Assembly (NCBI GenBank): GCA_029239605.1
Contig: JARBUO010000017.1
Location: forward strand, 1 to 41,970
Direction of reading: 5' to 3'
Source of the DNA: Bacillota bacterium
GTDB taxonomy: Bacteria > Bacillota > Clostridia > Peptostreptococcales > Anaerovoracaceae
Length of the DNA: 41,970 nt
The translations under genes and the position numbers were made by a program. This document shows, in pieces, positions 1-9,994 of the stretch (positions within the stretch are counted from its first letter, which is position 1; each line of letters starts with the position of its first letter). The notes beneath the pieces are model-generated. The model saw only the letters and a program-made list of their open reading frames with translations. It did not search any database and was not told the DNA's origin.

Positions 1-92
1 TATGTGAAAAGATTTGGTGTGGTAACTTAACCTTAACACAATTTGGAAGTTTTCCGCTTTTATTTATTTGAGGTGTAACACATGTATTGTAA

Positions 93-401
93 TCCTACAC
101 TCCGGTACAGGTTAAGATCCTGCCTCTTATTGACAAGCAGCATTCTTATGCAGGGGAAATCAGCAAAGTGCTGCAGCAAAAGGGAATCCGCGCAGAGGTG
201 GACCAGAGAAATGAAAAGGTTGGATATAAGATCAGGGAAGCACAGATGGAAAAGATCCCATACATGCTGGTGGTAGGGGCAAAAGAGGAAGAAAACAGAA
301 CGGTTTCGGTTCGAGCAAGGAAAGAGGGAGACGTGGGAGCAATGCCACTGGAAGATTTTGTTGGAAGGATTGTAAGTGAAATAGAAAATAAGATAAAATG
401 A
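93..401 (+). pseudogene. thrS: Orphan C-terminal anticodon-binding domain of threonyl-tRNA synthetase (fragment)
   Basis: The frame open from 93 to 401 reads as the last ~100 residues of a bacterial threonyl-tRNA synthetase. The segments TPVQVKILPL, EVDQRNEKVGYKIREAQ, KIPYMLVVG and TVSVRARKEGDVG match the C-terminal anticodon-binding domain of the class II enzyme. The catalytic domain is absent: a stop (TAA 90-92) lies just upstream in this frame, and the first 92 bases encode nothing recognisable. An ATG at 82 with AGGTG at 71-75 sits in a different frame, so a frameshift near 95-110 would be needed to join it. The only in-frame starts are internal (GTG at 168, 77 codons). I read this as a decayed or truncated gene; a translated stand-alone domain is the alternative. 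Certain about the homology, unsure about function. Confidence 0.75.
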
Positions 402-446
402 GCAAAATCACAGGAATAAGGTAACCAGTCTATTTTGATGTGATCG

Positions 447-513
447 AGCAAAAAACCGAAGAATATAGTCGTGCTCCCGTTAGCACACCATCTTTCTTTG
501 GTTTTTTTTTGCT
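447..513. terminator. Probable terminator after the thrS fragment, long-loop hairpin
   Basis: The left arm AGCAAAAAACCGAAGAA (447-463) pairs, with one mismatch and unequal A/T runs, with the right arm TTCTTTGG plus nine T and GCT (494-513). The loop contains a smaller hairpin, GTGCT/AGCAC (471-485). A/T runs on both sides make it usable from either strand. Confidence 0.55.
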
Positions 514-652
514 TGGATTTTAGATAATTTCCTCACTTGTTTACTAGTGAAAATAATGGTAAACTTTTGTCTGGTTTTACAGGCATACAAGAACTGCTTT
601 CTTGTGGAAATTCGACGGAGCATATAAAAACTGACCTAAAAGGGAGCATGAA

Positions 653-668
653 TGCAAATATGTTTGCA
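653..668. promoter_or_regulatory. Perfect 6-bp inverted repeat upstream of the chemoreceptor
   Basis: TGCAAA-tatg-TTTGCA lies 100 bp before the chemoreceptor start. It could be a small operator or mRNA hairpin. No binding protein can be assigned. Confidence 0.3.
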
Positions 669-767
669 CCTGATCTGTCAATTCTATCTCAAAGGATAGT
701 TGTTTTCATTAAAATAACATAGATTCTATTTTTTATTTTTAGTTTATTTAATCAAGGAGACAAAACA

Positions 768-3700
768 ATGAAAATGAAAGGTAAGAAAGAAAAACTTCTA
801 TCCGGAAGGAAGAGCCTGGTGCACAAAATTTTGGGATGGATTGGTACGCCGGTTTTTCTGACGTATTGCATTGCAGCAGTACTGATTCTAAGTATTGTGG
901 GAACATCCATCATCAATCTGAGAAACGAAGAGCTGGCGTCCAGTTCCAGAGCGGTTGCCAACGAAATTAACGGCACGCTGACAAATTATCTGGAAATAAC
1001 AGATCAGATGTCCTACAACAGTCAATTCGAGAATTTCTGCAGGAACACCGTTCCGGGTGTGAATATCGTGACGGCGCCGGACATCGAGAATGTTTTAAAG
1101 TCAATGAAAAATATCTCTGATGACAATCCTGATTTTATGTGCGCTTGGGTTGCTGACTTTGACACAAATCAACTGATTGACTCCGACGAATGGGTATCAG
1201 GCCCAGATTACATTATTACGACGAGAGATTGGTACAAAGGGATTACAGAAAAGAATAGCTCCATAATCACTGCACCATATGTAGATGCAACGACGCAGTT
1301 GGCAGTTGTCAGTACGGTTTCCCCGGTTTATGATTCCGAAACTGGTGAGATGATAGGCGCTGTAGGTTTAGATTTCAATATTGACAGCATCTATTCCATG
1401 GTGGGCCAGTATCGTTTGGGAAAGACCGGATTCTTTATTCTGACGAGCAGTGACGGTTCAACGATTTATCACCCCAATGAAGCGTATAAGAACTTAAATG
1501 TGGCAGAGACGAAGATGTCTGCCAACATGATTGGTCAGATTACAGATAAGAAAGAGGGGCTCATTGATTATACCTCTGACGGGAAGGAAATCAGCGGTTA
1601 TGTGATTCCCGTGGGCGAAACGGGTTGGGTCGTTGCTTCCGGTTTGCCTCAGGACGAATTCAGTCTGACTCAGAGCAAGGTGAAGCAATCCGTATTTCTC
1701 ATATTTGGACTGGCATTTTGTATCATTATTTTGTTGATCTTTTTTATCTCACGAATGATCGTTTCCCCTTTAAAGCAGCTTGCTTCGGCATCAGATAAAC
1801 TGGCTTTGGGAGATGTAGATGTAACCATAGAGACCAAAAAAACAAACGACGAAGTAGGGGAACTTGCGGAATCTTTTCATAAGATGATTGATAACATCAA
1901 ATCTCAGGCCAAGATTGCAGAACGGATCGCTGAAGGGGATTTGGATGTGACTATCATACCAAAATCAGAGAAGGATATCCTCAGTAAAAGCTTTGTTAAG
2001 GTTGTGGATACGTTAAATGATCTTGCATCTGAAACAGAAGCCATGACCGAGGCAGCAATCGGCGGCAGGCTTGCAGATCGAGGTCGTGCAGATCGGTTCC
2101 ACGGCGGATACAAGGAAATTATCCATGGCTTTAACAGGACACTGGATGCTTTAATTACTCCGCTGCAGACTGTGTCAAATTACATAGAGAGAATCAGCAC
2201 CGGTGATATTCCCGAGAGAATAAGCCAGGAACAAAACGGGGATTATGAAAAGATTAAAAACAGTGTGAATACCTGTATTGATGCAGTAAATCTGCTGATT
2301 GAAGACGCACTGATGCTGGCTGAGGCAGGTGTCGAAGGGAAACTTTCTGTTCGTGCCGATGCATCGCGTCACGGCGGTAACTTTGGCTTGATCATAGACG
2401 GTGTAAATCAGACGCTGGATTCTGTCATAGGACCATTACATGCGGCCGCAAAATATATCGAGAAAATTGGGAAGGGAGAAATACCGGAGGAAATAACAGA
2501 AGCGTATCGGGGAGACTTTAATGATATCAAGAACAGTATCAACGCATGCATAAAAGGTCTCGGCGGAATCGTTGAGGCCAATGACGTTGTGACGAGGATG
2601 AGTTTGAACGATTACTCCATTAAGGTTCAGGGAGAGTATGAGGGCATTTTCAAACATATGGCGGAATCGGTAAATCTGTTGAACTACCGCATGAATCGAG
2701 TTGTGGAAATCCTGACTCATGTTGGAAATGGTGATCTCAGTGATCTGGATAATATCAAAGAGGGCGGAAAGCGCAGTGAAGGCGATACTCTTGTTCCTGC
2801 ACTCATCACTTTGGAAGAAGGAATCAAAGCCCTTGTGGATGAAACCAATGAGCTGTCAAATGCCGCAGTAGAAGGAAAGCTCGACAAGAGGGGAGCTGCT
2901 GAAAAATTCCAGGGAGAATACCGGCAGGTAATCCTCGGAATTAATAGCACCCTGGAAGCGGTTATAGCACCGATTCATGAAGCTTCACAGGTCTTGACCG
3001 AGATGTCAAAGGGAAATCTGAATATCTACATGCAGGGAGAATATGCCGGCGATCATGCAGTGATAAAGGAGGCTCTCAACGGATCCCTCGATAATATCAG
3101 AAGCTATATTAAGGAGATTTCAGAGGTGCTGTCAGAGATTTCTGAAGGGAACTTGAATCTAGCCATTACCGCGGACTACAAAGGTGATTTTGTAATTATT
3201 AAGGAAGCGCTGAATCATATTATAACGACCTTAAGTCAGGTTCTCAGTGAGATTCGCATCTCTTCCAACCAGGTTGCCTCCGGGTCTCGCCAGGTGTCAA
3301 GCGGAAGCCAGACCTTATCTCAGGGAACAACAGAGCAAGCCAGCGCAATACAACAGCTGACTGCCTCCATGAATGAAATGGCACTGCAGACGAAAGAAAA
3401 TGCGGCAAATGCAAACGAAGTAAACGGTCTTGTGGAAAGTGCAAAAAATCATGCGGAAAAGGGTAATCTTCATATGAAGGATATGCTCTCATCCATGGCA
3501 GAGATCAATGCCGCATCGGCGAATATTTCCAAGATCATTAAGGTAATCGATGATATTGCCTTCCAAACCAATATTCTTGCATTAAATGCGGCAGTAGAAG
3601 CTGCAAGAGCAGGAGCGCACGGCAAGGGATTTGCAGTTGTGGCTGAAGAGGTGAGAAGCCTTGCTGCCAGAAGTGCCAGCGCTGTCAAGGACACTGCTGC

Positions 3701-4076
3701 ACTGATTGAAGGCTCCATGGGCAAAGTCCACACCGGTTCAGCTATCGCAAATGAGACCGCTGCATCACTGGATCAGATTGTTCGGGAAATTGAGAAAGTA
3801 GCCGATTTCATCGATAAAATTGCGGTTTCCTCCAATGATCAGGCAACGGGGATCCTTCAGATCAATAAGGGAATCGAACAGGTATCCTCGGTCATTCAGA
3901 ACAATTCTGCCACTGCAGAGGAAAGCGCAGCAGCCAGTGAAGAACTGTCCGGTCAGGCAGAAATGCTCAAGGAGATGGTGGGCAAATTCCAACTGAACGA
4001 CAGCTTGGATCGGGAGGAAGCGCCAAAACAGCTGAATTCTTTGAAGATGTTAGAAAAAGGCTCTGATAAGTACTAG
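768..4076 (+). CDS. Methyl-accepting chemotaxis protein with Cache sensor and stacked HAMP-like repeats
   Basis: A membrane chemoreceptor of 1102 residues, about twice the usual length. A first membrane helix (about 29-48) is followed by an extracellular dCache-like sensor (about 50-300; it includes the stretch RDWYKGI). A second membrane helix lies at about 307-330 and a canonical HAMP domain at about 330-385. Then comes a long array (about 385-830) of HAMP-like units recognisable by recurring [27 protein letters not shown] and GNLNLAI motifs, each followed by a helix containing an N-x-x-I/L-D pattern. The signalling tip (about 925-960, [20 protein letters not shown]) should contact CheA/CheW. 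There is no C-terminal NWETF-type CheR tether. AAGGAG sits just before ATG 768. No che genes are nearby. The ligand is unknown. Confidence 0.95.
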   Translation: MKMKGKKEKLLSGRKSLVHKILGWIGTPVFLTYCIAAVLILSIVGTSIINLRNEELASSSRAVANEINGTLTNYLEITDQMSYNSQFENFCRNTVPGVNIVTAPDIENVLKSMKNISDDNPDFMCAWVADFDTNQLIDSDEWVSGPDYIITTRDWYKGITEKNSSIITAPYVDATTQLAVVSTVSPVYDSETGEMIGAVGLDFNIDSIYSMVGQYRLGKTGFFILTSSDGSTIYHPNEAYKNLNVAETKMSANMIGQITDKKEGLIDYTSDGKEISGYVIPVGETGWVVASGLPQDEFSLTQSKVKQSVFLIFGLAFCIIILLIFFISRMIVSPLKQLASASDKLALGDVDVTIETKKTNDEVGELAESFHKMIDNIKSQAKIAERIAEGDLDVTIIPKSEKDILSKSFVKVVDTLNDLASETEAMTEAAIGGRLADRGRADRFHGGYKEIIHGFNRTLDALITPLQTVSNYIERISTGDIPERISQEQNGDYEKIKNSVNTCIDAVNLLIEDALMLAEAGVEGKLSVRADASRHGGNFGLIIDGVNQTLDSVIGPLHAAAKYIEKIGKGEIPEEITEAYRGDFNDIKNSINACIKGLGGIVEANDVVTRMSLNDYSIKVQGEYEGIFKHMAESVNLLNYRMNRVVEILTHVGNGDLSDLDNIKEGGKRSEGDTLVPALITLEEGIKALVDETNELSNAAVEGKLDKRGAAEKFQGEYRQVILGINSTLEAVIAPIHEASQVLTEMSKGNLNIYMQGEYAGDHAVIKEALNGSLDNIRSYIKEISEVLSEISEGNLNLAITADYKGDFVIIKEALNHIITTLSQVLSEIRISSNQVASGSRQVSSGSQTLSQGTTEQASAIQQLTASMNEMALQTKENAANANEVNGLVESAKNHAEKGNLHMKDMLSSMAEINAASANISKIIKVIDDIAFQTNILALNAAVEAARAGAHGKGFAVVAEEVRSLAARSASAVKDTAALIEGSMGKVHTGSAIANETAASLDQIVREIEKVADFIDKIAVSSNDQATGILQINKGIEQVSSVIQNNSATAEESAAASEELSGQAEMLKEMVGKFQLNDSLDREEAPKQLNSLKMLEKGSDKY

Positions 4077-4086
4077 GATTTGTGCA

Positions 4087-4118
4087 AGCAGCCCGGATGA
4101 AAGTCCGGGCTGCTTTTT
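4087..4118 (+). terminator. Rho-independent terminator of the chemoreceptor gene
   Basis: A perfect 11-bp stem, AGCAGCCCGGA (4087-4097) and TCCGGGCTGCT (4104-4114), has a 6-nt loop and is followed by a T run. Confidence 0.95.
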
Positions 4119-4155
4119 AATAAGAAAACTCGGTTCCTATAGGTGATTTGAAAGA

Positions 4156-4184
4156 TTGACAATAAATTAATAAAATGTTATATT
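4156..4184 (+). promoter_or_regulatory. Sigma-A promoter upstream of yraN
   Basis: TTGACA (4156-4161), a 17-bp spacer and TATATT (4179-4184). It should start the yraN-comM transcript and leaves a leader of about 90 nt. Confidence 0.85.
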
Positions 4185-4220
4185 ATGGAATAAGAAAAAG
4201 GAGCTTCTGTGATGCAACCC

Positions 4221-4257
4221 TGGTAATGCAAGATACCTGGCGCAGTATAAATTACCA
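4221..4257 (+). promoter_or_regulatory. Inverted repeat in the yraN leader, next to a four-codon mini-ORF
   Basis: TGGTAAT (4221-4227) and ATTACCA (4251-4257) are perfect 7-bp arms. The left arm overlaps the end of a mini-ORF, ATG CAA CCC TGG TAA (4212-4226), which is preceded by an AAGGAG-like site near 4198. This could be a small leader-peptide or attenuator arrangement, but the evidence is positional only. Confidence 0.3.
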
Positions 4258-4283
4258 TTTATCATAAATAAACAGGAGGAGTT

Positions 4284-4628
4284 ATGTCTTTAGGCACTTG
4301 GGGTGAAGACCTGGCGGAGAGATATTTAAAAAAAGAGGGGTTCCTCATCCTGGAAAGAAACTATCGGTGCAGGATCGGAGAACTTGATTTGATCGCTCTC
4401 GACGGGAGCTGCATCGTCTTTGTTGAAGTGAAGACAAGGCAGAATCAGAGCTTTGGGCTCCCATGTGAAGCAGTAAATCAAGAAAAAATCCGGCATATCA
4501 GGAGAACCGCAGCTTATTATTTGATGAATCATCCTGTTGATGCCCTGGACCAGAGGGTCGATGTCATTGAAATTCTAAGAGTAAAGGACAAGACCTATTT
4601 CAGACATGTTAAGAACATAACTGGATAA
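4284..4628 (+). CDS. yraN: YraN family endonuclease-like protein (UPF0102)
   Basis: A 114-residue protein of the YraN/UPF0102 family, which has the restriction-endonuclease-like fold. The family signatures are G-x-x-GEDLAERYL near the start, NYRCRIGELDLIALDG (about 26-41) and FVEVKTRQ (about 47-54); the last two hold the E, D and E-x-K residues of a PD-(D/E)XK site. Length is typical. AGGAGG (4274-4279) precedes ATG 4284. The biochemical role is not settled for the family. Being next to comM and dprA is common and suggests a DNA-processing role, which is inference from context. Confidence 0.93.
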   Translation: MSLGTWGEDLAERYLKKEGFLILERNYRCRIGELDLIALDGSCIVFVEVKTRQNQSFGLPCEAVNQEKIRHIRRTAAYYLMNHPVDALDQRVDVIEILRVKDKTYFRHVKNITG

Positions 4629-4732
4629 GAGCCTTGGCGGGATCCACCGTTTCCAATGGAACAGTAGCGTGAACCTGCGAATGAAGAAGGAGAAGGAACT
4701 GCAAAGGAAATCAGAAAGGGGAAAGGTTGCAT

Positions 4733-6295
4733 ATGTATTCACAGGTGAAAAGCGGGTCTCTATATGGGCTCAATTCCGAACAGGTTATCGTTGAGGCGGA
4801 TTTGTCTCCCGGTTTGCCTGCCTTTAATCTCGTGGGACTTCCCGATGTTTCTGTGAGAGAATCAAAAGAACGAATTCGGGCTGCCATGATCAATTCAGGT
4901 TTCCCATTTCCCTCCAAACGAATTACAATCAATTTGGCTCCTGCAGGAACGAAGAAAGAAGGAACTCATTTCGATCTTCCTATCGCCCTCGGGGTCATGG
5001 CTGCAAACGGTACGGTGAAAAAAAGCGTGGCAGCCTCCTTTGCCTTCCTGGGAGAGCTTTCTCTAGAGGGAAAGCTGAATCGAATCAACGGAGCACTGCC
5101 CCTTTCCATCGGACTCCGAAAAAACGGCATCAAGAAAATTATTCTACCGGCGGCCAATGCCGCAGAAGTTTCAGCCGTGGATGATATTCTCATTTATCCT
5201 GCTGAGAGCCTCGGTCAGATCGTCTCCTTTCTAAAAGGCAAAGAAGAAATTACTCCCTATGCAAAACAGCTTGAACAAAAATGGAGAAAAAATCCGGAAA
5301 ACATGGACTTCAGTGATGTTGCAGGACAGGAAACTGTAAAAAGAGCCATGCAGATTGCAGCCGCAGCGTCTCACAATTTACTCCTGATCGGACCTCCTGG
5401 AGCCGGAAAAACCATGATGGCGAAACGAATGTCAGGCATCCTTCCGGAAATGAGCTATGAAGAAAAGCTGGAGGTTACTAAGATTTACAGCGTGGCAGGA
5501 GAATTGACGGAAGAACAGCCTATGATTCTATCAAGACCCTTTCGTGCGCCTCACCACACCGTTTCAGGGCCTGCCCTTGTGGGAGGCGGAGCAAGCCCAA
5601 AACCCGGAGAGGTATCCCTGGCCCATTGCGGTGTTTTGTTTTTAGATGAACTGCCAGAATTCAGCCGCTATGTTCTGGAAATGCTGCGCCAGCCGGTTGA
5701 GGACGAAAAAGTATCCATCTCCAGAATCAGAGGAACTGTTTCCTTTCCATCCCGTTTTCTGCTCCTTGCCTCCATGAATCCTTGCCCTTGCGGCTACTAT
5801 GGAGACGCGACCCATGAGTGCACTTGCACCCAGAATCAGATTCGCAGTTATCTCTCTAAGGTTTCTGGACCGTTACTGGATCGTATTGATATGCATATTG
5901 AAATTCTTCCGGTGAAGTACAGCGAGCTTGCAGGTCTTGGGCTGGATCCTGATCAGGATGGATTCCTTGCAAAGCCGAAAACTTCGGATGAATTGAGGAG
6001 AGAGGTAGAGCAGGCCAGGGCAATTCAGCTGGAACGGTATCATAACGAAATGATCTATTATAACTCCCAGTTGACCACGGGGTTAATCAAAAAGTATTGT
6101 ACTTTGGACAATGAAACAAAAAAACTGCTGGAAAACGCATTTCAAAAACTCTCTTTCAGCGCAAGGGCTCACTTCAAAATCATCAAACTGGGTAGAACCA
6201 TAGCAGATATGGAAGGGGAAGAACGAATCCGAATCCACCATATCGCCGAAGCGATCCAATACCGAAGCCTCGATAAAATGTACCGGGGAATATGA
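4733..6295 (+). CDS. comM: YifB/ComM family Mg-chelatase-like AAA+ ATPase
   Basis: A AAA+ ATPase of the YifB/ComM family. In naturally competent bacteria ComM is a branch-migration helicase acting in recombination of incoming DNA. An N-terminal Lon-protease-like (ChlI-type) domain occupies about 1-190. The magnesium-chelatase-like core follows, with Walker A GPPGAGKT at about 220-227 and Walker B LFLDELPEF further on. A C-terminal Mg_chelatase_C domain includes a CPCGYYGD-type cysteine segment. ATG 4733 is preferred over TTG 4727 because AGGGGAAAGG lies upstream and homologs begin MYSxVxS. It is followed by dprA, another competence/recombination gene. Length (520 residues) is normal. Confidence 0.95.
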   Translation: MYSQVKSGSLYGLNSEQVIVEADLSPGLPAFNLVGLPDVSVRESKERIRAAMINSGFPFPSKRITINLAPAGTKKEGTHFDLPIALGVMAANGTVKKSVAASFAFLGELSLEGKLNRINGALPLSIGLRKNGIKKIILPAANAAEVSAVDDILIYPAESLGQIVSFLKGKEEITPYAKQLEQKWRKNPENMDFSDVAGQETVKRAMQIAAAASHNLLLIGPPGAGKTMMAKRMSGILPEMSYEEKLEVTKIYSVAGELTEEQPMILSRPFRAPHHTVSGPALVGGGASPKPGEVSLAHCGVLFLDELPEFSRYVLEMLRQPVEDEKVSISRIRGTVSFPSRFLLLASMNPCPCGYYGDATHECTCTQNQIRSYLSKVSGPLLDRIDMHIEILPVKYSELAGLGLDPDQDGFLAKPKTSDELRREVEQARAIQLERYHNEMIYYNSQLTTGLIKKYCTLDNETKKLLENAFQKLSFSARAHFKIIKLGRTIADMEGEERIRIHHIAEAIQYRSLDKMYRGI

Positions 6296-6305
6296 GTTGA
6301 CAGAG

Positions 6306-6343
6306 CTCCTATTATAATAGAAGAAAAAAAATAATAATAGGAG
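6306..6343 (+). promoter_or_regulatory. 10-bp inverted repeat between comM and dprA
   Basis: CTCCTATTAT (6306-6315) and ATAATAGGAG (6334-6343) form a perfect stem around an A-rich loop. There is no T run after it, so it is not a classic terminator. It may be an mRNA hairpin or a binding site. Confidence 0.4.
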
Positions 6344-6380
6344 AAGAAAGAGAAGAAAGATCAGAATAGATAGGTGAAAT

Positions 6381-7241
6381 ATGGACAAGATCAAGAAAGT
6401 AAAACTCGGCGAGAAAGATTATCCAGAGCTGCTGAATTACATAGCCAATCCTCCAGCGATATTGTATTATCAGGGGGATATTACGCTGGCCAGCGATCCT
6501 CTGATTGCAGTTGTTGGAGCCAGAAAAGCATCCCCATATGGAAAGTGGGCGGCATATCATCTGTCTGAAAAACTGTCAGAATACGGAGTTGGAGTCGTCA
6601 GCGGAATGGCTTATGGTGTGGATTCCTATGCCCATAAAGGTGCTGTAGACAATAATGGCAGGACCGTTGCGGTATTGGGCTGTGGTGTAGATATCTGCTA
6701 TCCTGCTTCCAACAGAGCCTTAAAAGAAGAAATTCTAAAAACAGGACTGATTTTATCCGAATATGAGCCGGGTATTCCGCCGCTGCCATTTCGTTTTCCT
6801 ATGAGAAATCGCATTATCAGTGGCCTTTGTATCGGTACCGTTATTGTTGAAGCCGGACTGAACAGCGGTTCGCTGATTACTGCGGATTGCGCCGCGGAAC
6901 AAGGCAGGAATATTTACGCGGTGCCAGGGAATATAAATAATGTGAGCAGCTTCGGTGCCAATAAATTGATCAAGGACGGAGCTGTTCCTTTAATCGTATT
7001 TGACGACATCATCGACGAACTGGGCATTGATCGGTCCGGACAGAAAAGAAACCAAAAAATAGAGCTGGGGGAAGATGAAAGAAAAATTTATGATTATATT
7101 CGAAAAAACGGTGAAGTTACAACAGATGATGTATGCAGAAATACCGGAAGGCAACCGTCACAGGTCAACTCCATTGTGACAATTTTAGAGATGAAGGGAC
7201 TGCTTCAGACATCGCTGGGAAAAATTTTTATTGCAAAATGA
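6381..7241 (+). CDS. dprA: DNA-processing protein DprA (Smf)
   Basis: DprA binds single-stranded DNA and loads RecA during transformation and recombination. The Rossmann-like DprA core is clear: VVGARKASPYG, VSGMAYGVDSYAHKGA, TVAVLGCGVDICYP, GLILSEYEPG, and RNRIISGLCIGTVIVEAGLNSGSLITA with its GS-rich nucleotide loop. The last ~60 residues form a winged-helix domain (KIYDYIRKNGEVTTDDVCRN). At 286 residues it is shorter than many DprA proteins because the N-terminal SAM-like domain is largely missing. AGGTG sits just before ATG 6381. It lies between comM and topA, a common Firmicutes order. Confidence 0.95.
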   Translation: MDKIKKVKLGEKDYPELLNYIANPPAILYYQGDITLASDPLIAVVGARKASPYGKWAAYHLSEKLSEYGVGVVSGMAYGVDSYAHKGAVDNNGRTVAVLGCGVDICYPASNRALKEEILKTGLILSEYEPGIPPLPFRFPMRNRIISGLCIGTVIVEAGLNSGSLITADCAAEQGRNIYAVPGNINNVSSFGANKLIKDGAVPLIVFDDIIDELGIDRSGQKRNQKIELGEDERKIYDYIRKNGEVTTDDVCRNTGRQPSQVNSIVTILEMKGLLQTSLGKIFIAK

Positions 7242-7319
7242 AACTATTGGAAATATAATCTGTTCTTGTAAGCAGTCAAATTCTATGCTAGCAGAGAAAA
7301 TCAATAAAGGAGGCTGAAA

Positions 7320-9392
7320 ATGGCCGATAAAAATCTGGTGATCGTGGAATCTCCATCAAAAGCAAAGACCATCGGCAAGTTTTTAGGCAGTAAGTATAAA
7401 GTAGTCGCATCGGTGGGACATATCAGAGATTTGCCAAAAAGCAAGCTGGGCATCAATATAGAAAATAACTTTGAACCGGAGTACATCTCGATTCGGGGAA
7501 AAGGTGATATTATAAAGGCAATGAAAAAGGAAGCAAAGGATGCCGGCAAGGTATTCCTCGCAACGGACCCTGACCGTGAAGGTGAGGCCATCTCCTGGCA
7601 CATTGCTTATTTGCTTGGAATCAATGCTGACGAGCCTTGCAGAATTGTATTCAATGAAATCACAAAAGGTGCGATTCAAAATGCGGTAAAGCATCCGAGG
7701 CAGATCGACAAGAAGCTGGTAGACGCGCAGCAGGCAAGGCGTGTACTGGACCGCCTCGTGGGATACAAGATTAGTCCTTTGCTGTGGAGAAAAATCAGAA
7801 GAGGCCTCAGTGCAGGCAGAGTTCAGTCTGCAGCTTTGAAAATCATCTGCGACAGAGAAAAATCCATTTTGGATTTTGTACCAAAGGAATATTGGAATAT
7901 TACTGCAATGCTGATCAACGAGAGCAAGGGCAAGGAGAAACAAAAGAAATTTGCTGCAAAGCTCTCAGAACACAAGGGAAAGAAAATTACTGTTTCCACC
8001 AAGTCCGAAGCAGACCATATTTTATCAGAGCTCTCCGGGAAGGACTTTGTCATACAGAAAATAGAAGAACGGGAGAAGGTTCGAAAGCCGAATCCGCCTT
8101 TCACCACGAGCAGTCTTCAGCAGGAAGCATCTACAAAACTGAACTTTTATACCAAGAAGACCATGCTCATCGCGCAGCAGCTGTATGAAGGAATTGAGAT
8201 TAAAGGACACGGAACGGTAGGTCTTGTCACGTATATTCGTACAGATTCTGTAAGAATTTCTGATGAAGCACAGGGAGCCGTTGTGGATTATATCAAGGAC
8301 AAGTATTCCGACAGTTACTTGGGAAATCATGCGTTTACCAATAAGAAGAAAGATGTACAGGATGCGCATGAAGCTATCCGACCGAGTATTGTATCTCTGC
8401 ATCCTGATGAGATCAAAGATTCGCTGACCAAGGACCAGTATAGCCTGTACCGGCTGATCTGGTCTCGCTTTGTTGCCAGCAGAATGGCTGCCGCAATTTA
8501 TGACAGCGTCAGTGCAGAAATCATCAACGGAGATTATACTTTTAAAGCCAATGGATCTAAGATGAAATTTGACGGATACCTCAAAGTCTACAACAATGTA
8601 ATGGATGAAGATGAAGAAAAGATGCTGCCTCCCCTTAAGGAAGGCGACAAGCCATCTCTTGTTGACATGCTCAGCGAACAGAATTTTACCCAGCCGCCGT
8701 CTCGTTTCAGCGAAGCTTCGCTGGTTAAAGATCTGGAGGATAAGGATATCGGCAGACCGAGTACTTACGCTCCAATCATCGCAACCCTCATCGAGCGCAA
8801 ATATATTACGCGGGAAAAGAAGATGCTCAAACCAACAGAGCTTGGCTTCATCGTAACCGATTTAATGGAGACCTACTTTAAAGAGATTGTCGATGCGGGC
8901 TTTACAGCTGATATGGAAGAAAAGCTCGATGACATTGAAGTAAAGAATACTGAATGGAAAACCATCATCGCAGATTTTTATGGTATTTTGGAACAGGAAT
9001 TGAAAATCGCTGATGAAGCAATAGAGAAAGTCAGTATTGAGGACGAACTGACGGATGAAATCTGCGAAGTCTGTGGAAAGCAGATGGCAATTAAGCATGG
9101 CAGATTCGGCGAGTTTTTGGCTTGCAGCGGGTATCCGGAATGCAAAAATACAAAACCTATCGTCAGCAAAATTGATGTGAAATGCCCGGATTGCGGGAAA
9201 GATATCATTGCAAGAAAGAGCAAAAAAGGCCGAGTATTCTACGGATGCAGCGGCTATCCGGAATGCAATAAGCTGTATTGGAATAAACCGGTAGACAAAA
9301 AATGCCCCAATTGTTCTTCTTTGTTAACGGAGAAAAAAACAAAAACATCAAGTTATTTGTGTTCCAATCCTGAATGTGGGTATAAAGAATAA
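7320..9392 (+). CDS. topA: DNA topoisomerase I (type IA)
   Basis: Relaxes negatively supercoiled DNA through a 5'-phosphotyrosine intermediate. The Toprim domain starts at once ([15 protein letters not shown]) and carries the acidic DPDREGEAI motif (about residues 82-90). The catalytic tyrosine lies in TYIRTDS at about 304. Three C-terminal four-cysteine zinc ribbons follow (about 583-690): C-x2-C...CSGYPEC, C-x2-C...CSGYPEC and C-x2-C...CSNPEC. The 690-residue length is standard. AAAGGAGG (near 7307-7314) precedes ATG 7320. It is followed by hslV after 50 bp, as in many Firmicutes. Confidence 0.98.
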   Translation: MADKNLVIVESPSKAKTIGKFLGSKYKVVASVGHIRDLPKSKLGINIENNFEPEYISIRGKGDIIKAMKKEAKDAGKVFLATDPDREGEAISWHIAYLLGINADEPCRIVFNEITKGAIQNAVKHPRQIDKKLVDAQQARRVLDRLVGYKISPLLWRKIRRGLSAGRVQSAALKIICDREKSILDFVPKEYWNITAMLINESKGKEKQKKFAAKLSEHKGKKITVSTKSEADHILSELSGKDFVIQKIEEREKVRKPNPPFTTSSLQQEASTKLNFYTKKTMLIAQQLYEGIEIKGHGTVGLVTYIRTDSVRISDEAQGAVVDYIKDKYSDSYLGNHAFTNKKKDVQDAHEAIRPSIVSLHPDEIKDSLTKDQYSLYRLIWSRFVASRMAAAIYDSVSAEIINGDYTFKANGSKMKFDGYLKVYNNVMDEDEEKMLPPLKEGDKPSLVDMLSEQNFTQPPSRFSEASLVKDLEDKDIGRPSTYAPIIATLIERKYITREKKMLKPTELGFIVTDLMETYFKEIVDAGFTADMEEKLDDIEVKNTEWKTIIADFYGILEQELKIADEAIEKVSIEDELTDEICEVCGKQMAIKHGRFGEFLACSGYPECKNTKPIVSKIDVKCPDCGKDIIARKSKKGRVFYGCSGYPECNKLYWNKPVDKKCPNCSSLLTEKKTKTSSYLCSNPECGYKE

Positions 9393-9442
9393 GTCGATTT
9401 GTCGCGAAAAACAATCGTGACTTCATAGGAGGTAGTAACAAA

Positions 9443-9982
9443 ATGGGAGATTTTCACGCAACTACAATCGTTGCTGTCAGACGGAATGAGAATGATATCT
9501 GTATTGGGGGAGATGGCCAGGTCACGATGGGACAGAGTGCCATCATGAAGCAAACCGCGAAAAAAGTGAGAAAAATATATAAAAATACAGTGATCACCGG
9601 TTTTGCCGGATCAGTTTCCGACGCATTTGCGCTGACTGAAAAATTTGAGAAGAAGTTGGAAGAGCACTCAGGCAATCTGAAACGTGCTGCTGTTGCATTG
9701 GCACAAACCTGGAGATCAGATAAGGCTATGAGGAACTTGGAAGCGCTGATGGTGGCCGCCGATAAGGAGAGCCTCCTGGTGATTTCCGGAAACGGCGAAG
9801 TCATCGAGCCCGACGATGATTTTATTGCCATTGGTTCGGGAGGAAACTTTGCGTATGCTGCCGCCAACGCGCTTTTTAAGCATACGGAAATGAATGCTGA
9901 GGAAATCGTACGGGAAGCGTTAAATATTGCTTCGTCTATTTGTGTCTACACGAATAGCAACATTTCCGTTGAAAAGCTGTAA
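9443..9982 (+). CDS. hslV: HslV (ClpQ/CodW) ATP-dependent protease peptidase subunit
   Basis: Forms the proteolytic chamber that works with HslU. The sequence begins [14 protein letters not shown], so the catalytic N-terminal threonine would be Thr7, exposed after removal of a six-residue leader. The core motifs [27 protein letters not shown] and ICVYTN are all present. In Bacillus subtilis CodW, residue 2 is a serine reported to act as nucleophile; here residue 2 is glycine, which leaves only the threonine. AGGAGG (9428-9433) precedes ATG 9443. hslU starts 12 bp after the stop. Length (179) is typical. Confidence 0.97.
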   Translation: MGDFHATTIVAVRRNENDICIGGDGQVTMGQSAIMKQTAKKVRKIYKNTVITGFAGSVSDAFALTEKFEKKLEEHSGNLKRAAVALAQTWRSDKAMRNLEALMVAADKESLLVISGNGEVIEPDDDFIAIGSGGNFAYAAANALFKHTEMNAEEIVREALNIASSICVYTNSNISVEKL

Positions 9983-9994
9983 GGGGGTATAGAG

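Larger units (their letters stand above)
402..767. other. 366-bp noncoding stretch between the thrS fragment and the chemoreceptor
   Basis: No convincing gene is present. It holds a terminator-like hairpin (447-513) and two smaller inverted repeats: ACAAGA/TCTTGT within about 587-606, and TGCAAA-tatg-TTTGCA at 653-668, which could be an operator or hairpin for the downstream gene. I see no riboswitch consensus (cyclic-di-GMP was considered) and no clear consensus promoter. Confidence 0.5.

Noticed and set aside
537..722. 61-codon + strand frame before the chemoreceptor
   Set aside because: TTG start without ribosome site, no recognisable features, and it overlaps a hairpin-rich intergenic stretch.
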